Assembly (NCBI GenBank): GCA_009840385.1
Contig: VXNX01000013.1
Location: 262,222-326,221 of the forward strand
Origin: Candidatus Dadabacteria bacterium
Lineage (GTDB): Bacteria > Desulfobacterota_D > UBA1144 > Nemesobacterales > Nemesobacteraceae
DNA length: 64,000 nt
Reading direction: 5' to 3'
Positions 16,900-25,902 of the stretch are shown in pieces. Within the stretch, counting starts at the first letter, position 1; each line of letters opens with the position of its first letter. The position numbers and the translations under genes are program-made. The notes under the pieces are model-generated. The model worked only from the letters and a program-made list of their open reading frames with translations. It did no database searches and was not told the DNA's origin.

Positions 16900-17901
16900 T
16901 TATTGCTTCGCCTTCTTTAAAAGCTTGTTCACGGCATTTAAATGATCCTCGTATTTGCTTGAGAAAATATGGACCCCGTCTCCGTTTGAGACGAAGTAAA
17001 GATAGTCCACGTCTGCCGGTTCAAGCGCCGCGCGGATTGAATCAAGACCAGGGGCGGCTATCGGGCCCGGGGGAAGTCCTGAAACCACGTAGGTGTTATA
17101 GGGAGAAGGGAAACTCAGATCTTTTTTTCTAATATCGCCGTCAAACTTCTCGCCAAGAGCGTAAATCACCGTCGGGTCAAACTCAAGCTTCATCCCTTTG
17201 CGAAGCCGGTTGCGTATTACGGCCGAAACAAGAGGCCTCTCCGGGGAAAAAGCCGTTTCTTTCTCTATCAGTGAGGCGATGGTCACAATCTTCTTGATAT
17301 CGGGTTGCGTGCTTACGATACCAAGCGTCGCGCAAACTTTCCGAAATCTATCGAGCATCGTTTCAATTACCTTTTCCGCAGGGTAGTCCCGCGCGAAGAA
17401 ATAAGTATCGGGGAAAATGAATCCCTCAAGATTCGAAACGTCCACGCCAAGTTTTTTCTTGGAATACTCACCGTTTTCCGCAACCGCGAGAAACTCTTCC
17501 CGGGAAACTATCTGCGAGGCATCGAGAATCCCGGCCATCTGTACAAGAGTAATCCCTTCGGGAAAAGTGACTTTCCTTAAAGACACTTCGCCGCGACGCA
17601 GCTTTCTATGAACAGCATAAGGCGTCTCGCCGGCTGAAAACACGTATTCGCCGTGCTTAAGCTTCCTCTGGGTTCCGCTTAAAAAAGCCGAAAGAAAAAA
17701 AACCTCAGCTTTTCTTATCACTCCATCCCCTTCAAGCTTCTCCGCTATAGCGGATAGGCCAAGGCCTTGCGGTATGTCGACAATTTTTGTCTCAGTTGAA
17801 AAACCGTCTAGGAAATAAAGCCAAGCAGACAAAGCTAAGAGAAGGAAAACAAAAACCGCAAGCCCCGCTGATAAACGGTTAAATCGACGAGTCCCGCTCA
17901 T
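16900..17901 (-). CDS. mltG: Endolytic peptidoglycan transglycosylase MltG
   Basis: MltG cuts nascent glycan strands in the inner membrane and limits their length. The 333-residue protein has one N-terminal helix (LAVFVFLLLALSAWLYFL), a LysM-like region with VDIPQGLGLSAIAEKL, then VTFPEGITLVQMAGIL. The catalytic Glu is in ASLIEKETAFSPERPLVSAV, and NTYVVSGLPPGPIAAPG is the second hallmark. It overlaps the 3' end of proB by four bases on the same strand, so translation is coupled. Confidence 0.95.
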   Translation of the reverse strand: MSGTRRFNRLSAGLAVFVFLLLALSAWLYFLDGFSTETKIVDIPQGLGLSAIAEKLEGDGVIRKAEVFFLSAFLSGTQRKLKHGEYVFSAGETPYAVHRKLRRGEVSLRKVTFPEGITLVQMAGILDASQIVSREEFLAVAENGEYSKKKLGVDVSNLEGFIFPDTYFFARDYPAEKVIETMLDRFRKVCATLGIVSTQPDIKKIVTIASLIEKETAFSPERPLVSAVIRNRLRKGMKLEFDPTVIYALGEKFDGDIRKKDLSFPSPYNTYVVSGLPPGPIAAPGLDSIRAALEPADVDYLYFVSNGDGVHIFSSKYEDHLNAVNKLLKKAKQ

Positions 17902-19037
17902 CTGGAGAGTATCACCATCTCGTTTCGGTGGATTATCTCATCGCTGTACCTGTACCCAAGCACATCCTCTATTTCCGATGACCTCTTTCCGACGATCTTC
18001 CTTACCTCTGAAGAGCCGTAGGAACAAAGCCCTCTTGATATCTCGACCGCAGAGGAATTAAAGCAGCTTACAAGCTCTCCTATCCCGAATTCTCCCTCAA
18101 CTTCCTTTATTCCCGAGGGAAGAAGGCTCTTGCCTTTCTTGGTAATCGCCTCTGCGGCGCCCTCATCCAGTATGAGTTTCCCCTGAGGCTTAAGCGTATA
18201 GGCAATCCAGTGCTTTTTGCCCGTGAGCCTTTCCCTTGTCGGAAGTATCACGGTTCCGTATTCGTGGCCGTCAAAAATACTCAGAAGAGAATCTTTTCTT
18301 TTACCGTTTGCGATTATAGTCGGCACCCCGAAGGCAGCGGCAGACCTTGCCGCCTGAACCTTGGTTCTCATCCCCCCGGAAGTGGTCTTGCCGAAAGTAT
18401 CCCCGGCAAAGGACTCTATTCTCGAATCTATCTCCGCGATCGTGGAAAGCAACTTTGCGTTTTCGTCTTTCGCCGGATCCTTGTCGAAAAAACCCTCCAC
18501 GTTGCTCAGCAGCACGAGAAGATCCGCTTCCGTAAGGGAAATCACAAGCGCCGCGAGATTGTCATTATCCCCAAACATGATTTCCTCGAAGGCCACCGTG
18601 TCGTTTTCGTTTATAACGGGAATTATCTCCATCTCAAGCAGCCGCCGGATGGTCTTTCTAGAGTTAAGGAACCTCTTCCTGTCGGAGAAGCCGTCGCGGG
18701 TAAGCAGAATCTGCGCGACATTAAGGCCGAACTCGGAAAAAGCCTCTTCGTAATTCCTGATAAGCTCGGTCTGACCGCAAGCCGAGATCGCCTGTTTTAC
18801 GTCTATCTCCCGGGGTTTGGTCGAAAGACCCAATTTCTTCATCCCCGACGCTATGGCTCCCGAAGAAACTATGATCGTTCTCACTCCCCTCTGCTTAAGG
18901 TTAAAGATCTGCTTCGCCATTTCCTTGAAAACAGACTCGTTAAGAGACCCGTCGCCGTGGGTAAGCACGCTGCTTCCTATCTTGACTACGGCGGTCTTTA
19001 CCTTCTTGATGAGATTTTTTCTTTCCTGCTCGCTCAT
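17898..19037 (-). CDS. proB: Glutamate 5-kinase with PUA domain
   Basis: ProB phosphorylates glutamate for proline synthesis. The 379-residue length includes the kinase domain (VVKIGSSVLTHGDGSLNE, SSGAIASGMKKLG, NENDTVAFEEIMFGDNDNLAALV, FGKTTSGGMRTKVQAA) and a C-terminal PUA domain with GKSLLPSGIKEVEGEF near residue 285 on. No proA lies next to it in this window. The neighbour in its operon is mltG, an arrangement seen in some bacterial lineages. A promoter and tRNA-Gly diverge at its start. Confidence 0.96.
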   Translation of the reverse strand: MSEQERKNLIKKVKTAVVKIGSSVLTHGDGSLNESVFKEMAKQIFNLKQRGVRTIIVSSGAIASGMKKLGLSTKPREIDVKQAISACGQTELIRNYEEAFSEFGLNVAQILLTRDGFSDRKRFLNSRKTIRRLLEMEIIPVINENDTVAFEEIMFGDNDNLAALVISLTEADLLVLLSNVEGFFDKDPAKDENAKLLSTIAEIDSRIESFAGDTFGKTTSGGMRTKVQAARSAAAFGVPTIIANGKRKDSLLSIFDGHEYGTVILPTRERLTGKKHWIAYTLKPQGKLILDEGAAEAITKKGKSLLPSGIKEVEGEFGIGELVSCFNSSAVEISRGLCSYGSSEVRKIVGKRSSEIEDVLGYRYSDEIIHRNEMVILSR

Positions 19038-19076
19038 GGCGGTTCTATTCTACCCAAATACGAAAATCCATCCTAT

Positions 19077-19105
19077 TTGACAACAAATAAGGCTCTTGAT
19101 ATCTT
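19077..19105 (+). promoter_or_regulatory. Promoter of tRNA-Gly
   Basis: TTGACA and TATCTT are spaced by 17 bases. The predicted start near 19112 lies about ten bases before the mature tRNA. Confidence 0.65.
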
Positions 19106-19122
19106 TTCAGTTCGCTTTCGTT

Positions 19123-19199
19123 GCGGGAATAGCTCAGTTGGCTAGAGCGTCTCCTTGCCAAGGAGAAGGTCGCGGGTTCGAATCCCGTTTCCCGCTCCA
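19123..19199 (+). tRNA. tRNA-Gly (GCC)
   Basis: A complete cloverleaf: acceptor GCGGGAA pairs with TTCCCGC, D arm GCTC/GAGC, anticodon loop CTTGCCAAG with GCC, T arm GCGGG TTCGAAT CCCGT. The 3' CCA is encoded (19197-19199). A gene for a sirtuin ends 18 bases further on the opposite strand. Confidence 0.97.
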
Positions 19200-19217
19200 C
19201 TTCCCACACTGTTCCGT

Positions 19218-19955
19218 TCATATCTCGGTTTCTTCGAAAAATTCGCCGATTTTCCTGCGGATCACTATATCAGCCTCATCATCAAAAGGAGTTTCCATCA
19301 GATTTATGATCACAAGCGCGGCTCCTTTGGAGAGAGCTAGGCGAGGAAGTCCGCTCGCCGGAGCAACGAGAAGGGAAGAGCCCATAACGATAAGCGCTTC
19401 CGAGTTTGAAACGAGATCAATCGATTTCTCCCACGGTTCCTCTGGAAGAGCTTCCCCGAAAAAAACGGCATCGGGCTTCAAAATTCCCTCGCACCGCGAG
19501 CAGAGCGGAGGATTTTCTCCCTCAAAAACCCTGCTCATCACATCTTCCATCGGATAGTACTCCCGGCACTGGAGACAAACAACGCGTCTTACGGAACCGT
19601 GGAGCTCAAACACGTTCTCAGAACCCGCCTTGGTGTGCAGGCCGTCCACGTTCTGCGTTATAACCCCCTTGAGCCAGCCCCTTTCCTCAAGACGCGCAAG
19701 TGCGTAATGGCCCGCATTGGGTTCGGCGGCAGCCCTGACCGGATAGGATTCCATGGCGTAGGAATAGTAATTCTCGGGATTTCTCAAAAACCCGGAGAGC
19801 GAGACCACTGACTGGTCCATTTTTTCCCACATGCCGGTTCCGGGAGAACGGTAGTCAGGTATTCCGGATTCGGTACTTATTCCGGCTCCAGTGAAGGCAA
19901 CCGCGCTCTTGGTTTCCTCCAGCAGTTCCAAAAAAAGCTTGACTTCCGTTTCCAT
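19218..19955 (-). CDS. Sir2-family NAD-dependent protein deacylase
   Basis: The 245-residue enzyme has FTGAGISTESGIPDYRSPG, TQNVDGLHTKAGSENVFELHG (the catalytic His ends this block), two Cys pairs for zinc (CLQC, CSRC) and VFFGEALPEEPW. It hydrolyses NAD to remove acyl groups from lysines. It is the last gene of a minus-strand run gyrA, thioesterase, glutathione transferase, sirtuin with gaps of 15 bases or less. A role in acetyl-lysine control is inferred from family knowledge; a link to gyrase is only suggested by the operon. Confidence 0.93.
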   Translation of the reverse strand: METEVKLFLELLEETKSAVAFTGAGISTESGIPDYRSPGTGMWEKMDQSVVSLSGFLRNPENYYSYAMESYPVRAAAEPNAGHYALARLEERGWLKGVITQNVDGLHTKAGSENVFELHGSVRRVVCLQCREYYPMEDVMSRVFEGENPPLCSRCEGILKPDAVFFGEALPEEPWEKSIDLVSNSEALIVMGSSLLVAPASGLPRLALSKGAALVIINLMETPFDDEADIVIRRKIGEFFEETEI

Positions 19956-19970
19956 AAAGTACAGCCAGCA

Positions 19971-20576
19971 CTACCCGGCAAAAGCAATGAAGTTCGGAGT
20001 TTCTTCGACGCTCCCACACCACCTTCTGACCGACGGATAAATCTCCAGGTCGAATCCCCCTTCGCCGCAAAGCATTGTGTAAGGATAGCACGCGATGTCC
20101 GCTATGGAGTAACTCCCGCAGAGAAACTCGTTTCGGGAAAGGTGGTCTTCAAGAATCGCAAGCGCGACGTTTCCTTGTGCGTGAAGTTTCTCTAGCGTCC
20201 CTGGCGGCACTTGGTCGGGGGACAGAAACTTCACAAAATACCTTGCGAGCGCCAAGTTAGGATCTACAGTTGTCTTTCCGAAAAAAGTCCACTGCGCAAT
20301 CAGACCATAAGTTTCCGGATCATCCGATAAATAGGGATTCGGAGAAAATTTCTTTGCCAAGTAGAAAAGTATTGCGTTTGATTCCCACATAACAAAGTTC
20401 CCATCCGCAAGAACCGGGATCTTGCAGTTGGGATTAAGCGCGGAAAACTCCTTTTTTTTATGTTCCCCCGCGAATATATCCACAGTCACTCCCTCATATT
20501 CGACCGAGAGCTGGTGCAGGAGAAGTTTCGCTTTGTAGGCGTTTCCAGAAAGCGGATGTTCGTAGAGTCTTATCAT
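19971..20576 (-). CDS. Glutathione S-transferase
   Basis: The 201-residue protein has a thioredoxin-fold N-terminal domain: RLYEHPLSGNAYKAKLLL, with a candidate catalytic Ser in PLSGN. The cis-proline is in NPNCKIPVLADG and the glutathione gamma-glutamyl contact in WESNAILFYLAKKF. The helical C-terminal domain includes EFLCGSYSIADIACYPYTML, the N-capping box of the family. It probably conjugates or reduces electrophiles. Its start codon abuts the stop of the thioesterase with no gap, so the genes are translationally linked. Confidence 0.92.
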   Translation of the reverse strand: MIRLYEHPLSGNAYKAKLLLHQLSVEYEGVTVDIFAGEHKKKEFSALNPNCKIPVLADGNFVMWESNAILFYLAKKFSPNPYLSDDPETYGLIAQWTFFGKTTVDPNLALARYFVKFLSPDQVPPGTLEKLHAQGNVALAILEDHLSRNEFLCGSYSIADIACYPYTMLCGEGGFDLEIYPSVRRWCGSVEETPNFIAFAG

Positions 20577-21071
20577 TTAATCCCTCACATATTGCAAGAA
20601 TTCTTCGCTCAGAAGCTCAGGGCCCAGTATCTCGCGCAGAGTTTCCTTTCGGGGGAACACGTAGGTCACCGCGGCACTTGCAAGCTCGGTTCCGTCCTCA
20701 TCCCTTATTACCGAATCGACTTCAACTCTTCTTCCCCTGATCTCCCTTATCTTGGCTCTCACGTCAAGCATTGTGCCGCTTGGAACCTTTTTCATGTAAG
20801 CAATGTCTATTTTCGCCGTAAAGGCAATCTTGCGGGTTTCATTGAACATGGCCCAGAAAGAAACCTCGTCGACAAGAGCACACTGAACTCCCCCGTGCAC
20901 TATCCCCGGCCAGCCGCAAAAATGCTCCTCGGCAGAAATGGTAGTGAAAACCTCGTCGGTTTCCTGATCATGAAAAAATTTAAGGCGGAGTCCGTGCTCA
21001 TTGTGCGGACCGCACGCAAAGCAGTTATAGCCTGGAAAACCGGAGAGCACGTTTTCGACTTCCTTTATCAT
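20577..21071 (-). CDS. PaaI-type hotdog thioesterase
   Basis: The 164-residue hotdog-fold protein has CFACGPHNEHGLRLKF at the N-terminus and the acyl-binding helix motif GWPGIVHGGVQCALVDEVSFWAM (HGG). The strand SASVTY-like ELASAAVTYVFPR ends the fold. It likely hydrolyses acyl-CoA thioesters in the cytoplasm. Its start overlaps the gyrA stop by one base (TGATG). The gene then abuts the glutathione transferase. A detoxification or CoA-recycling role fits the pair. Confidence 0.88.
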   Translation of the reverse strand: MIKEVENVLSGFPGYNCFACGPHNEHGLRLKFFHDQETDEVFTTISAEEHFCGWPGIVHGGVQCALVDEVSFWAMFNETRKIAFTAKIDIAYMKKVPSGTMLDVRAKIREIRGRRVEVDSVIRDEDGTELASAAVTYVFPRKETLREILGPELLSEEFLQYVRD

Positions 21072-23503
21072 CAGTCTCCCTCCGCGACTTTCGCAACCGC
21101 GGCCACAAGTTCCTCGGGCTCAAGGTTTATGACTTTCACCCCTTGGGCGGCTCGGCCCGTGTTACGTATCTCGGAAACGCTCGTTCTTATAATCTTGCCG
21201 CCCTGATTACTTATGAGCATTATCTCCGTATCATCATCCACTTGGAACCCCCCGACCACTCTTCCATTTCGCTCGGTTATGTTGACGGTCTTCACCCCCA
21301 CCCCTCCCCTTTTCGTGAGCCTGTACTCCGAGATTAGGGTGCACTTGCCGTAGCCCATCTCGGTTATGGTAAGTATCTGCGCGTTCTGGTTCCTTATGAC
21401 CTCAAGACTCACCACTTCGTCACCTTCTCTGAGCCTTATACCTTTAACACCTGTCGACACCCTGCCCATGTTCCTGACGTCCGTGCCTTTGAACCTGATC
21501 GCCTGGCCGTTCCTTGAAGTAAGAAGCACCTCGTCGTCCTCTGACGCAAGCGCCGCTCCCACAAGTTCATCTCCCTCGAGTATGTTAAGGGCTTTTATCC
21601 CTCCTACGCGGGGATTTGAATATGCTCTCAGCTTCGTTTTCTTAACGATTCCGTTTCGAGTCGCCATGACTATTGAGACGTCTTCGGCGAAGTCCTTTAC
21701 GGGCAACACGGCTGCCACCTTCTCTCCCTTATCAAGATTAAGCAGGTTCACCATCGCCCTTCCCCGCGCGGTGGGAGAGGCCTCGGGAATCTGGTAGACC
21801 TTGAGCCAGTAGCATCTTCCTAGGCTTGAGAAAAACAGAATGCTGGTGTGTCTTGACGCGGTGAACAGGTCGTTAACGAAATCGGCATCCTTGGTGCCCA
21901 TTCCGGTTCTTCCCCTCCCGCCCCTTCTCTGGTTTCGGTAAACGCTGAGCGGTATGCTCTTTATGTAACCCCCGTAGGTGGTGGTAACCACCATCTCCTC
22001 GTCGGTTATAAGATCCTCGATGGATATCTCCCCGACGTCCTCAACGATTTCGGTTCTCCTTGTGTCCCCGAATTTTTCCCTCAGCTCGGTTAGTTCTTCC
22101 ACCGCAAGATCGAGTATCAGTTTTTCGCTTTCCAGTATCTCCCTTAGTTTGGCCACGGTGGCGATAAGCTCGCGTCTTTCCTCGAGTATCTTGTCCCTCT
22201 CAAGTGCCGTAAGTCTCTGAAGGCGCATCTCCAAGATGGCCTGAGCCTGGCGCTCCGAAAGCGCAAACGTCCGCACAAGACCCGCTTTCGCGGCCGCGGG
22301 GCTCTCGGAACCTTTTATGAGCTCGACGATCTCATCGAGGTTATCAAGAGCGATCTTGAACCCCTCAAGAATGTGAAGACGCTCCTCCGCCTTGCGAAGC
22401 TCATACTGGGTTCTTCGGGTAATTACTTCTTTTCTGTGCTCTATGAAGTAGGCAAGGAGTTCCTTTAAGCTAAGAACCTTCGGCTGGTTTCTCACAAGCG
22501 CCAGCATTATGATGCCGAAGGAGGTATACATCTGCGTATGCTTGTAGAGCTGGTTAAGAACCACCTGGGCGTGCTCCCCGCTCTTCACGTCGATAACGAG
22601 CCTTATACCTTCTCTGTCGGACTCATCCCGTATGTCGGTGATCCCCTTTATCTTTTCCTCCCTTACGAGTTCGGCGATTTTCTGGGCAAGCCGCGCCTTG
22701 TTAACTTGATAGGGAAGCTCGGTGACGATTATCACCTCCCTTCCTCCTTTTTTCTGCTTCTCTATGCGAACCCTTGCCCTCGTCCTGACTATTCCGCGGC
22801 CGGTGGCATAAGCAGTGCGGATGTCATCGCGACCGCTTACGAAACCCCCCGTGGGAAAATCTGGCCCCGGCATGATCTCAAGAAGCCTGTCCACAGTGAT
22901 GTTGGGGTCGCGTATCTGTGCCACTACGGCATCGAGAAGCTCCCCAAGGTTATGAGGAGGAATATTGGTTGACATGCCCACCGCGATTCCCGAAGAACCG
23001 TTTAGAAGCAGGTTCGGCACCTTGGTCGGCAGCACGCTCGGCTCAAGTTCTCCCCCGTCGTAGTTCGGATAGAACTCAACCGTTTCTTTATCCAGATCCT
23101 CAAGCATCTCAGAAGAAATTCTCGAGAGCCTGACTTCCGTGTAGCGCATGGCCGCCGGGCTGTCCCCGTCAACGGAGCCGAAATTACCCTGACCATCGAC
23201 AAGCGGGATCCTCATGGAGAAATCCTGAGCCATACGGACAAGGGAATCGTAGATCGCCGAGTCTCCGTGAGGATGATATTTACCCATGACGTCCCCGACC
23301 ACCCTGGCGGATTTCTTGTAGGGGCGGTTCCACACATTTCCTGCCTCGCTCATCCCGTAGAGAATTCTCCTGTGAACGGGCTTGAGTCCGTCGCGCACGT
23401 CGGGAAGAGCCCTTCCGACTATGACGCTCATGGAGTAACTGAGATAGGACTCCTTCATCTCATCTTCAATGTTTACAGTCTGCACTCTGGATGAAGTGTC
23501 CAT
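21071..23503 (-). CDS. gyrA: DNA gyrase subunit A
   Basis: The 810-residue subunit carries the DNA-cleaving Tyr in [13 protein letters not shown] and the quinolone-determining region [19 protein letters not shown], with the Ser and Asp of drug-sensitive enzymes. The C-terminal beta-pinwheel contains the GyrA box QRRGGRG (here [13 protein letters not shown]), which marks gyrase rather than topoisomerase IV. Six repeat blades follow (such as [20 protein letters not shown]). gyrB is not in the window. It is the first gene of a four-gene operon with three small metabolic enzymes. Confidence 0.97.
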   Translation of the reverse strand: MDTSSRVQTVNIEDEMKESYLSYSMSVIVGRALPDVRDGLKPVHRRILYGMSEAGNVWNRPYKKSARVVGDVMGKYHPHGDSAIYDSLVRMAQDFSMRIPLVDGQGNFGSVDGDSPAAMRYTEVRLSRISSEMLEDLDKETVEFYPNYDGGELEPSVLPTKVPNLLLNGSSGIAVGMSTNIPPHNLGELLDAVVAQIRDPNITVDRLLEIMPGPDFPTGGFVSGRDDIRTAYATGRGIVRTRARVRIEKQKKGGREVIIVTELPYQVNKARLAQKIAELVREEKIKGITDIRDESDREGIRLVIDVKSGEHAQVVLNQLYKHTQMYTSFGIIMLALVRNQPKVLSLKELLAYFIEHRKEVITRRTQYELRKAEERLHILEGFKIALDNLDEIVELIKGSESPAAAKAGLVRTFALSERQAQAILEMRLQRLTALERDKILEERRELIATVAKLREILESEKLILDLAVEELTELREKFGDTRRTEIVEDVGEISIEDLITDEEMVVTTTYGGYIKSIPLSVYRNQRRGGRGRTGMGTKDADFVNDLFTASRHTSILFFSSLGRCYWLKVYQIPEASPTARGRAMVNLLNLDKGEKVAAVLPVKDFAEDVSIVMATRNGIVKKTKLRAYSNPRVGGIKALNILEGDELVGAALASEDDEVLLTSRNGQAIRFKGTDVRNMGRVSTGVKGIRLREGDEVVSLEVIRNQNAQILTITEMGYGKCTLISEYRLTKRGGVGVKTVNITERNGRVVGGFQVDDDTEIMLISNQGGKIIRTSVSEIRNTGRAAQGVKVINLEPEELVAAVAKVAEGD

Positions 23504-23649
23504 TCCTGAAAAAACCCTCCGGAGAAAAGAAAAAGAATGGTTGTGAAATAAACCAGTTAGAATGATATTTTACATGAATAAATCTGCGACTTCCAGAGCA
23601 AAACGCGGAGTAAATCTAGTCTTGCCGAAAGAGTTCGTATACAATCGAC

Positions 23650-24198
23650 ATGCGCGTACTTACCGGACAATCCAAGGGAAGGATACTGAAGGTTCCGAGA
23701 GGAGAATCGCTTAGACCAACCGCGGCCAGGATAAAAAAATCGATGTTCGACATATTGGGTCCTGAAGTTCCTGGAACAAGCGTGCTTGACCTGTTCTCGG
23801 GCTCGGGAAATCTGGGAATCGAGGCTTTAAGCCTAGGTGCCTCATCCTGCGTGTTTGTTGAGAAAAACCCTGCCGCGGCGGGGATAATCGCCCGGAATCT
23901 GCGTTCCTGCGGGTACGGTGAGCAATCGAGAATACTCAATTTTGATTTCAGGAAAGCATTGAGTATGTTAAGTGCGGAAAATTTTGGGTTTGATCTTGTT
24001 TTCATTGATCCCCCGTATAAGTTTTACGAAAAGACAGAGCCGCACTCGCTTGCCCGCGAGATAGGAAGTGTCGTCGGAGAAAAAGGAATCATGGTCATTG
24101 AACATCCGTCCGGAAATGTTATGAGACCTGAAGGATTTGAGGTGAGAACCAGAAAATACGGAGGCACCTCCGTAAGTTTTTTAAGGAGACTCGATTGA
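23650..24198 (+). CDS. rsmD: 16S rRNA (guanine966-N2)-methyltransferase
   Basis: RsmD methylates G966 in 16S rRNA. The 182-residue protein has GQSKGRILKVPRGESLRPT at the N-terminus, the SAM-binding motif VLDLFSGSGNLGIEALSLGA and the catalytic VFIDPPYKFYE (DPPY). Its ATG at 23650 is the only well-placed one. The end overlaps coaD by four bases, the common rsmD-coaD pair of bacteria. The gene diverges from gyrA across a 146-base gap. Confidence 0.94.
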   Translation: MRVLTGQSKGRILKVPRGESLRPTAARIKKSMFDILGPEVPGTSVLDLFSGSGNLGIEALSLGASSCVFVEKNPAAAGIIARNLRSCGYGEQSRILNFDFRKALSMLSAENFGFDLVFIDPPYKFYEKTEPHSLAREIGSVVGEKGIMVIEHPSGNVMRPEGFEVRTRKYGGTSVSFLRRLD

Positions 24199-24701
24199 AC
24201 GGCAAAACTGTAATATATCCGGGTTCATTTGACCCTTTCACAAACGGGCACCTGAACATAATCGCCCGGGCGGCAGGGATCTTCGAGAAAATCATAATCT
24301 CGGTCGGACACAACACTTCCAAGAAAACGACCCTCTCGACCGAGGAGAGGGTGTCTCTCATTGCCGAGGTGACCAAGGATTACCCCAATGTCGAGGTTGA
24401 AAGCTTCGAGGGACTGCTGGTCGACTACATAAGGAAAAAAGAAACCAACACCATACTGCGCGGAATGAGATGCCACTCAGACTTTGAGTACGAACTTCAG
24501 ATGGCCACCGCGAACAAGCTTATGAACGAAGAGGTGGAGACGCTGTTTATGGTGACCGAAAGCCAGTTCTCCCACATAAGCTCATCTCTGATAAAGGAAA
24601 TAATCTCTCTGGGAGGTTCCGCAAAGGGTTTCGTCCCGGCGGCGGTTGAGGAAAAACTGATCGAAAAACTCCGCCCGGCAAAAAAGCGGAGGAAAAAATA
24701 A
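24195..24701 (+). CDS. coaD: Phosphopantetheine adenylyltransferase
   Basis: CoaD makes dephospho-CoA from 4'-phosphopantetheine and ATP. The 168-residue protein has the nucleotidyltransferase motif YPGSFDPFTNGHLNI (TxGHxxIxx class), RGMRCHSDFEYELQMA, and the conserved ESQFSHISSSLIKEI (ISSSxVR type). It uses TTG at 24195, overlapping the rsmD stop in TTGA fashion. No ATG lies nearer. It forms an operon with rsmD upstream and the aminotransferase downstream, separated by one base. Confidence 0.96.
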   Translation: MNGKTVIYPGSFDPFTNGHLNIIARAAGIFEKIIISVGHNTSKKTTLSTEERVSLIAEVTKDYPNVEVESFEGLLVDYIRKKETNTILRGMRCHSDFEYELQMATANKLMNEEVETLFMVTESQFSHISSSLIKEIISLGGSAKGFVPAAVEEKLIEKLRPAKKRRKK

Positions 24702-24702
24702 A

Positions 24703-25896
24703 GTGAGACTTTCAGAAAGGGTAAGCAACCTCAAGCCTTCCGCGACTCTGACCATAACGGCAAAAGCCAAATCGCTTCGCGCCCAAGGGGTCGACATCAT
24801 AGGGTTCGGAGCTGGAGAACCTGACTTCGACACTCCCGAGAACGTGAAGAAAGAGGGTGTGGCCGCGATTAAAAGCGGCTTTACGAAGTACACAGCCGTC
24901 GGTGGAATCGATGAACTCAAAGACGCGATAGCGGCGTCCCTGAAAAAAGACCACGGCCTTGAGTACGCAAGGGATGAGATACTGGTTTCCTGTGGTGCCA
25001 AACACTCGATATACAACATTACCCAAGCGCTTTTCGAACCCGGAGACGAGGTTATAATCCCGGCCCCTTACTGGGTTTCCTATCCCGACCAGGTAGCGTT
25101 GACGGGTGCAACCCCGGTGATCATAGACACAGACGAGCAAGAACTTTTCAAGATCACCCCTAAGCAGCTCGAAGCGGAAATAAACGAACGGACGCGGGCC
25201 TTTATTCTCAATTATCCTTCAAATCCCACGGGGACAACGTATTCGCGCGGAGAACTTGAGGAAATAGTCGAAATCGCCCTTGACGCCGGTCTGATCATAA
25301 TCTCAGATGAGATATACGAGAAGATAATCTATGGGGAAACGGAGCACGTATCCGTCTGCTCTCTTAGCGACAGGGCTAAAGAATCCACCATACTTGTAAA
25401 CGGGGTATCAAAATCCTACTCAATGACCGGATGGCGCATAGGATACGCGGCGGGGGATAAAAGAGTAATAAGCGCGATGGCGAAGCTTCAGGGACAGTCT
25501 ACCTCGAACCCCTCTTCAATTTCCCAGATGGCCGCCCTTGAGGCACTTTGCGGACCGCAGGACCTGCTCGCCAAAAGGGCAAGAGAATTTGAGAGAAGGA
25601 AGAACTTCATAGTGAAAAGGCTGAACGAAATTCCGGGATTTACCTGCTTTGACCCAATGGGAGCGTTTTACGTGTTTCCCAGCATAAGCGGTTTTGTGGG
25701 CAAAACATACGGAGACAAGAAGATTGACGGGTCCATCTCGTTTACCGAATTCCTGCTTGAGGAAGCGAAAGTGGCCGTCGTTCCGGGCATAGCCTTCGGA
25801 AAGGAAAACCATCTCAGGATATCCTACGCCACATCCATGGAGAACATAGAAGAGGGCTTAAACAGAATCGAAGAGGCGGTAGGAACCCTGCTCTGA
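24703..25896 (+). CDS. Aspartate aminotransferase (class I, gamma-type)
   Basis: The 397-residue PLP enzyme has FGAGEPDFDTPENV (substrate-specific loop), LNYPSNPTGTTYS (PLP-contacting Asn) and the Schiff-base Lys in GVSKSYSMTGWRIGYAAG. The substrate Arg is in HLRISYATS. This pattern is that of the Thermus/Bacillus AspAT-like subgroup, which transfers the amino group between aspartate and 2-oxoglutarate and sometimes accepts prephenate. The GTG start at 24703 is one base after coaD. The substrate is not certain from sequence. Confidence 0.9.
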   Translation: MRLSERVSNLKPSATLTITAKAKSLRAQGVDIIGFGAGEPDFDTPENVKKEGVAAIKSGFTKYTAVGGIDELKDAIAASLKKDHGLEYARDEILVSCGAKHSIYNITQALFEPGDEVIIPAPYWVSYPDQVALTGATPVIIDTDEQELFKITPKQLEAEINERTRAFILNYPSNPTGTTYSRGELEEIVEIALDAGLIIISDEIYEKIIYGETEHVSVCSLSDRAKESTILVNGVSKSYSMTGWRIGYAAGDKRVISAMAKLQGQSTSNPSSISQMAALEALCGPQDLLAKRAREFERRKNFIVKRLNEIPGFTCFDPMGAFYVFPSISGFVGKTYGDKKIDGSISFTEFLLEEAKVAVVPGIAFGKENHLRISYATSMENIEEGLNRIEEAVGTLL

Positions 25897-25902
25897 TTCG
25901 AA

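Noticed and set aside
18210-19145. Plus-strand ORF of 311 codons opposite proB
   Set aside because: Antisense of a well-conserved proB and overlaps the tRNA-Gly gene.
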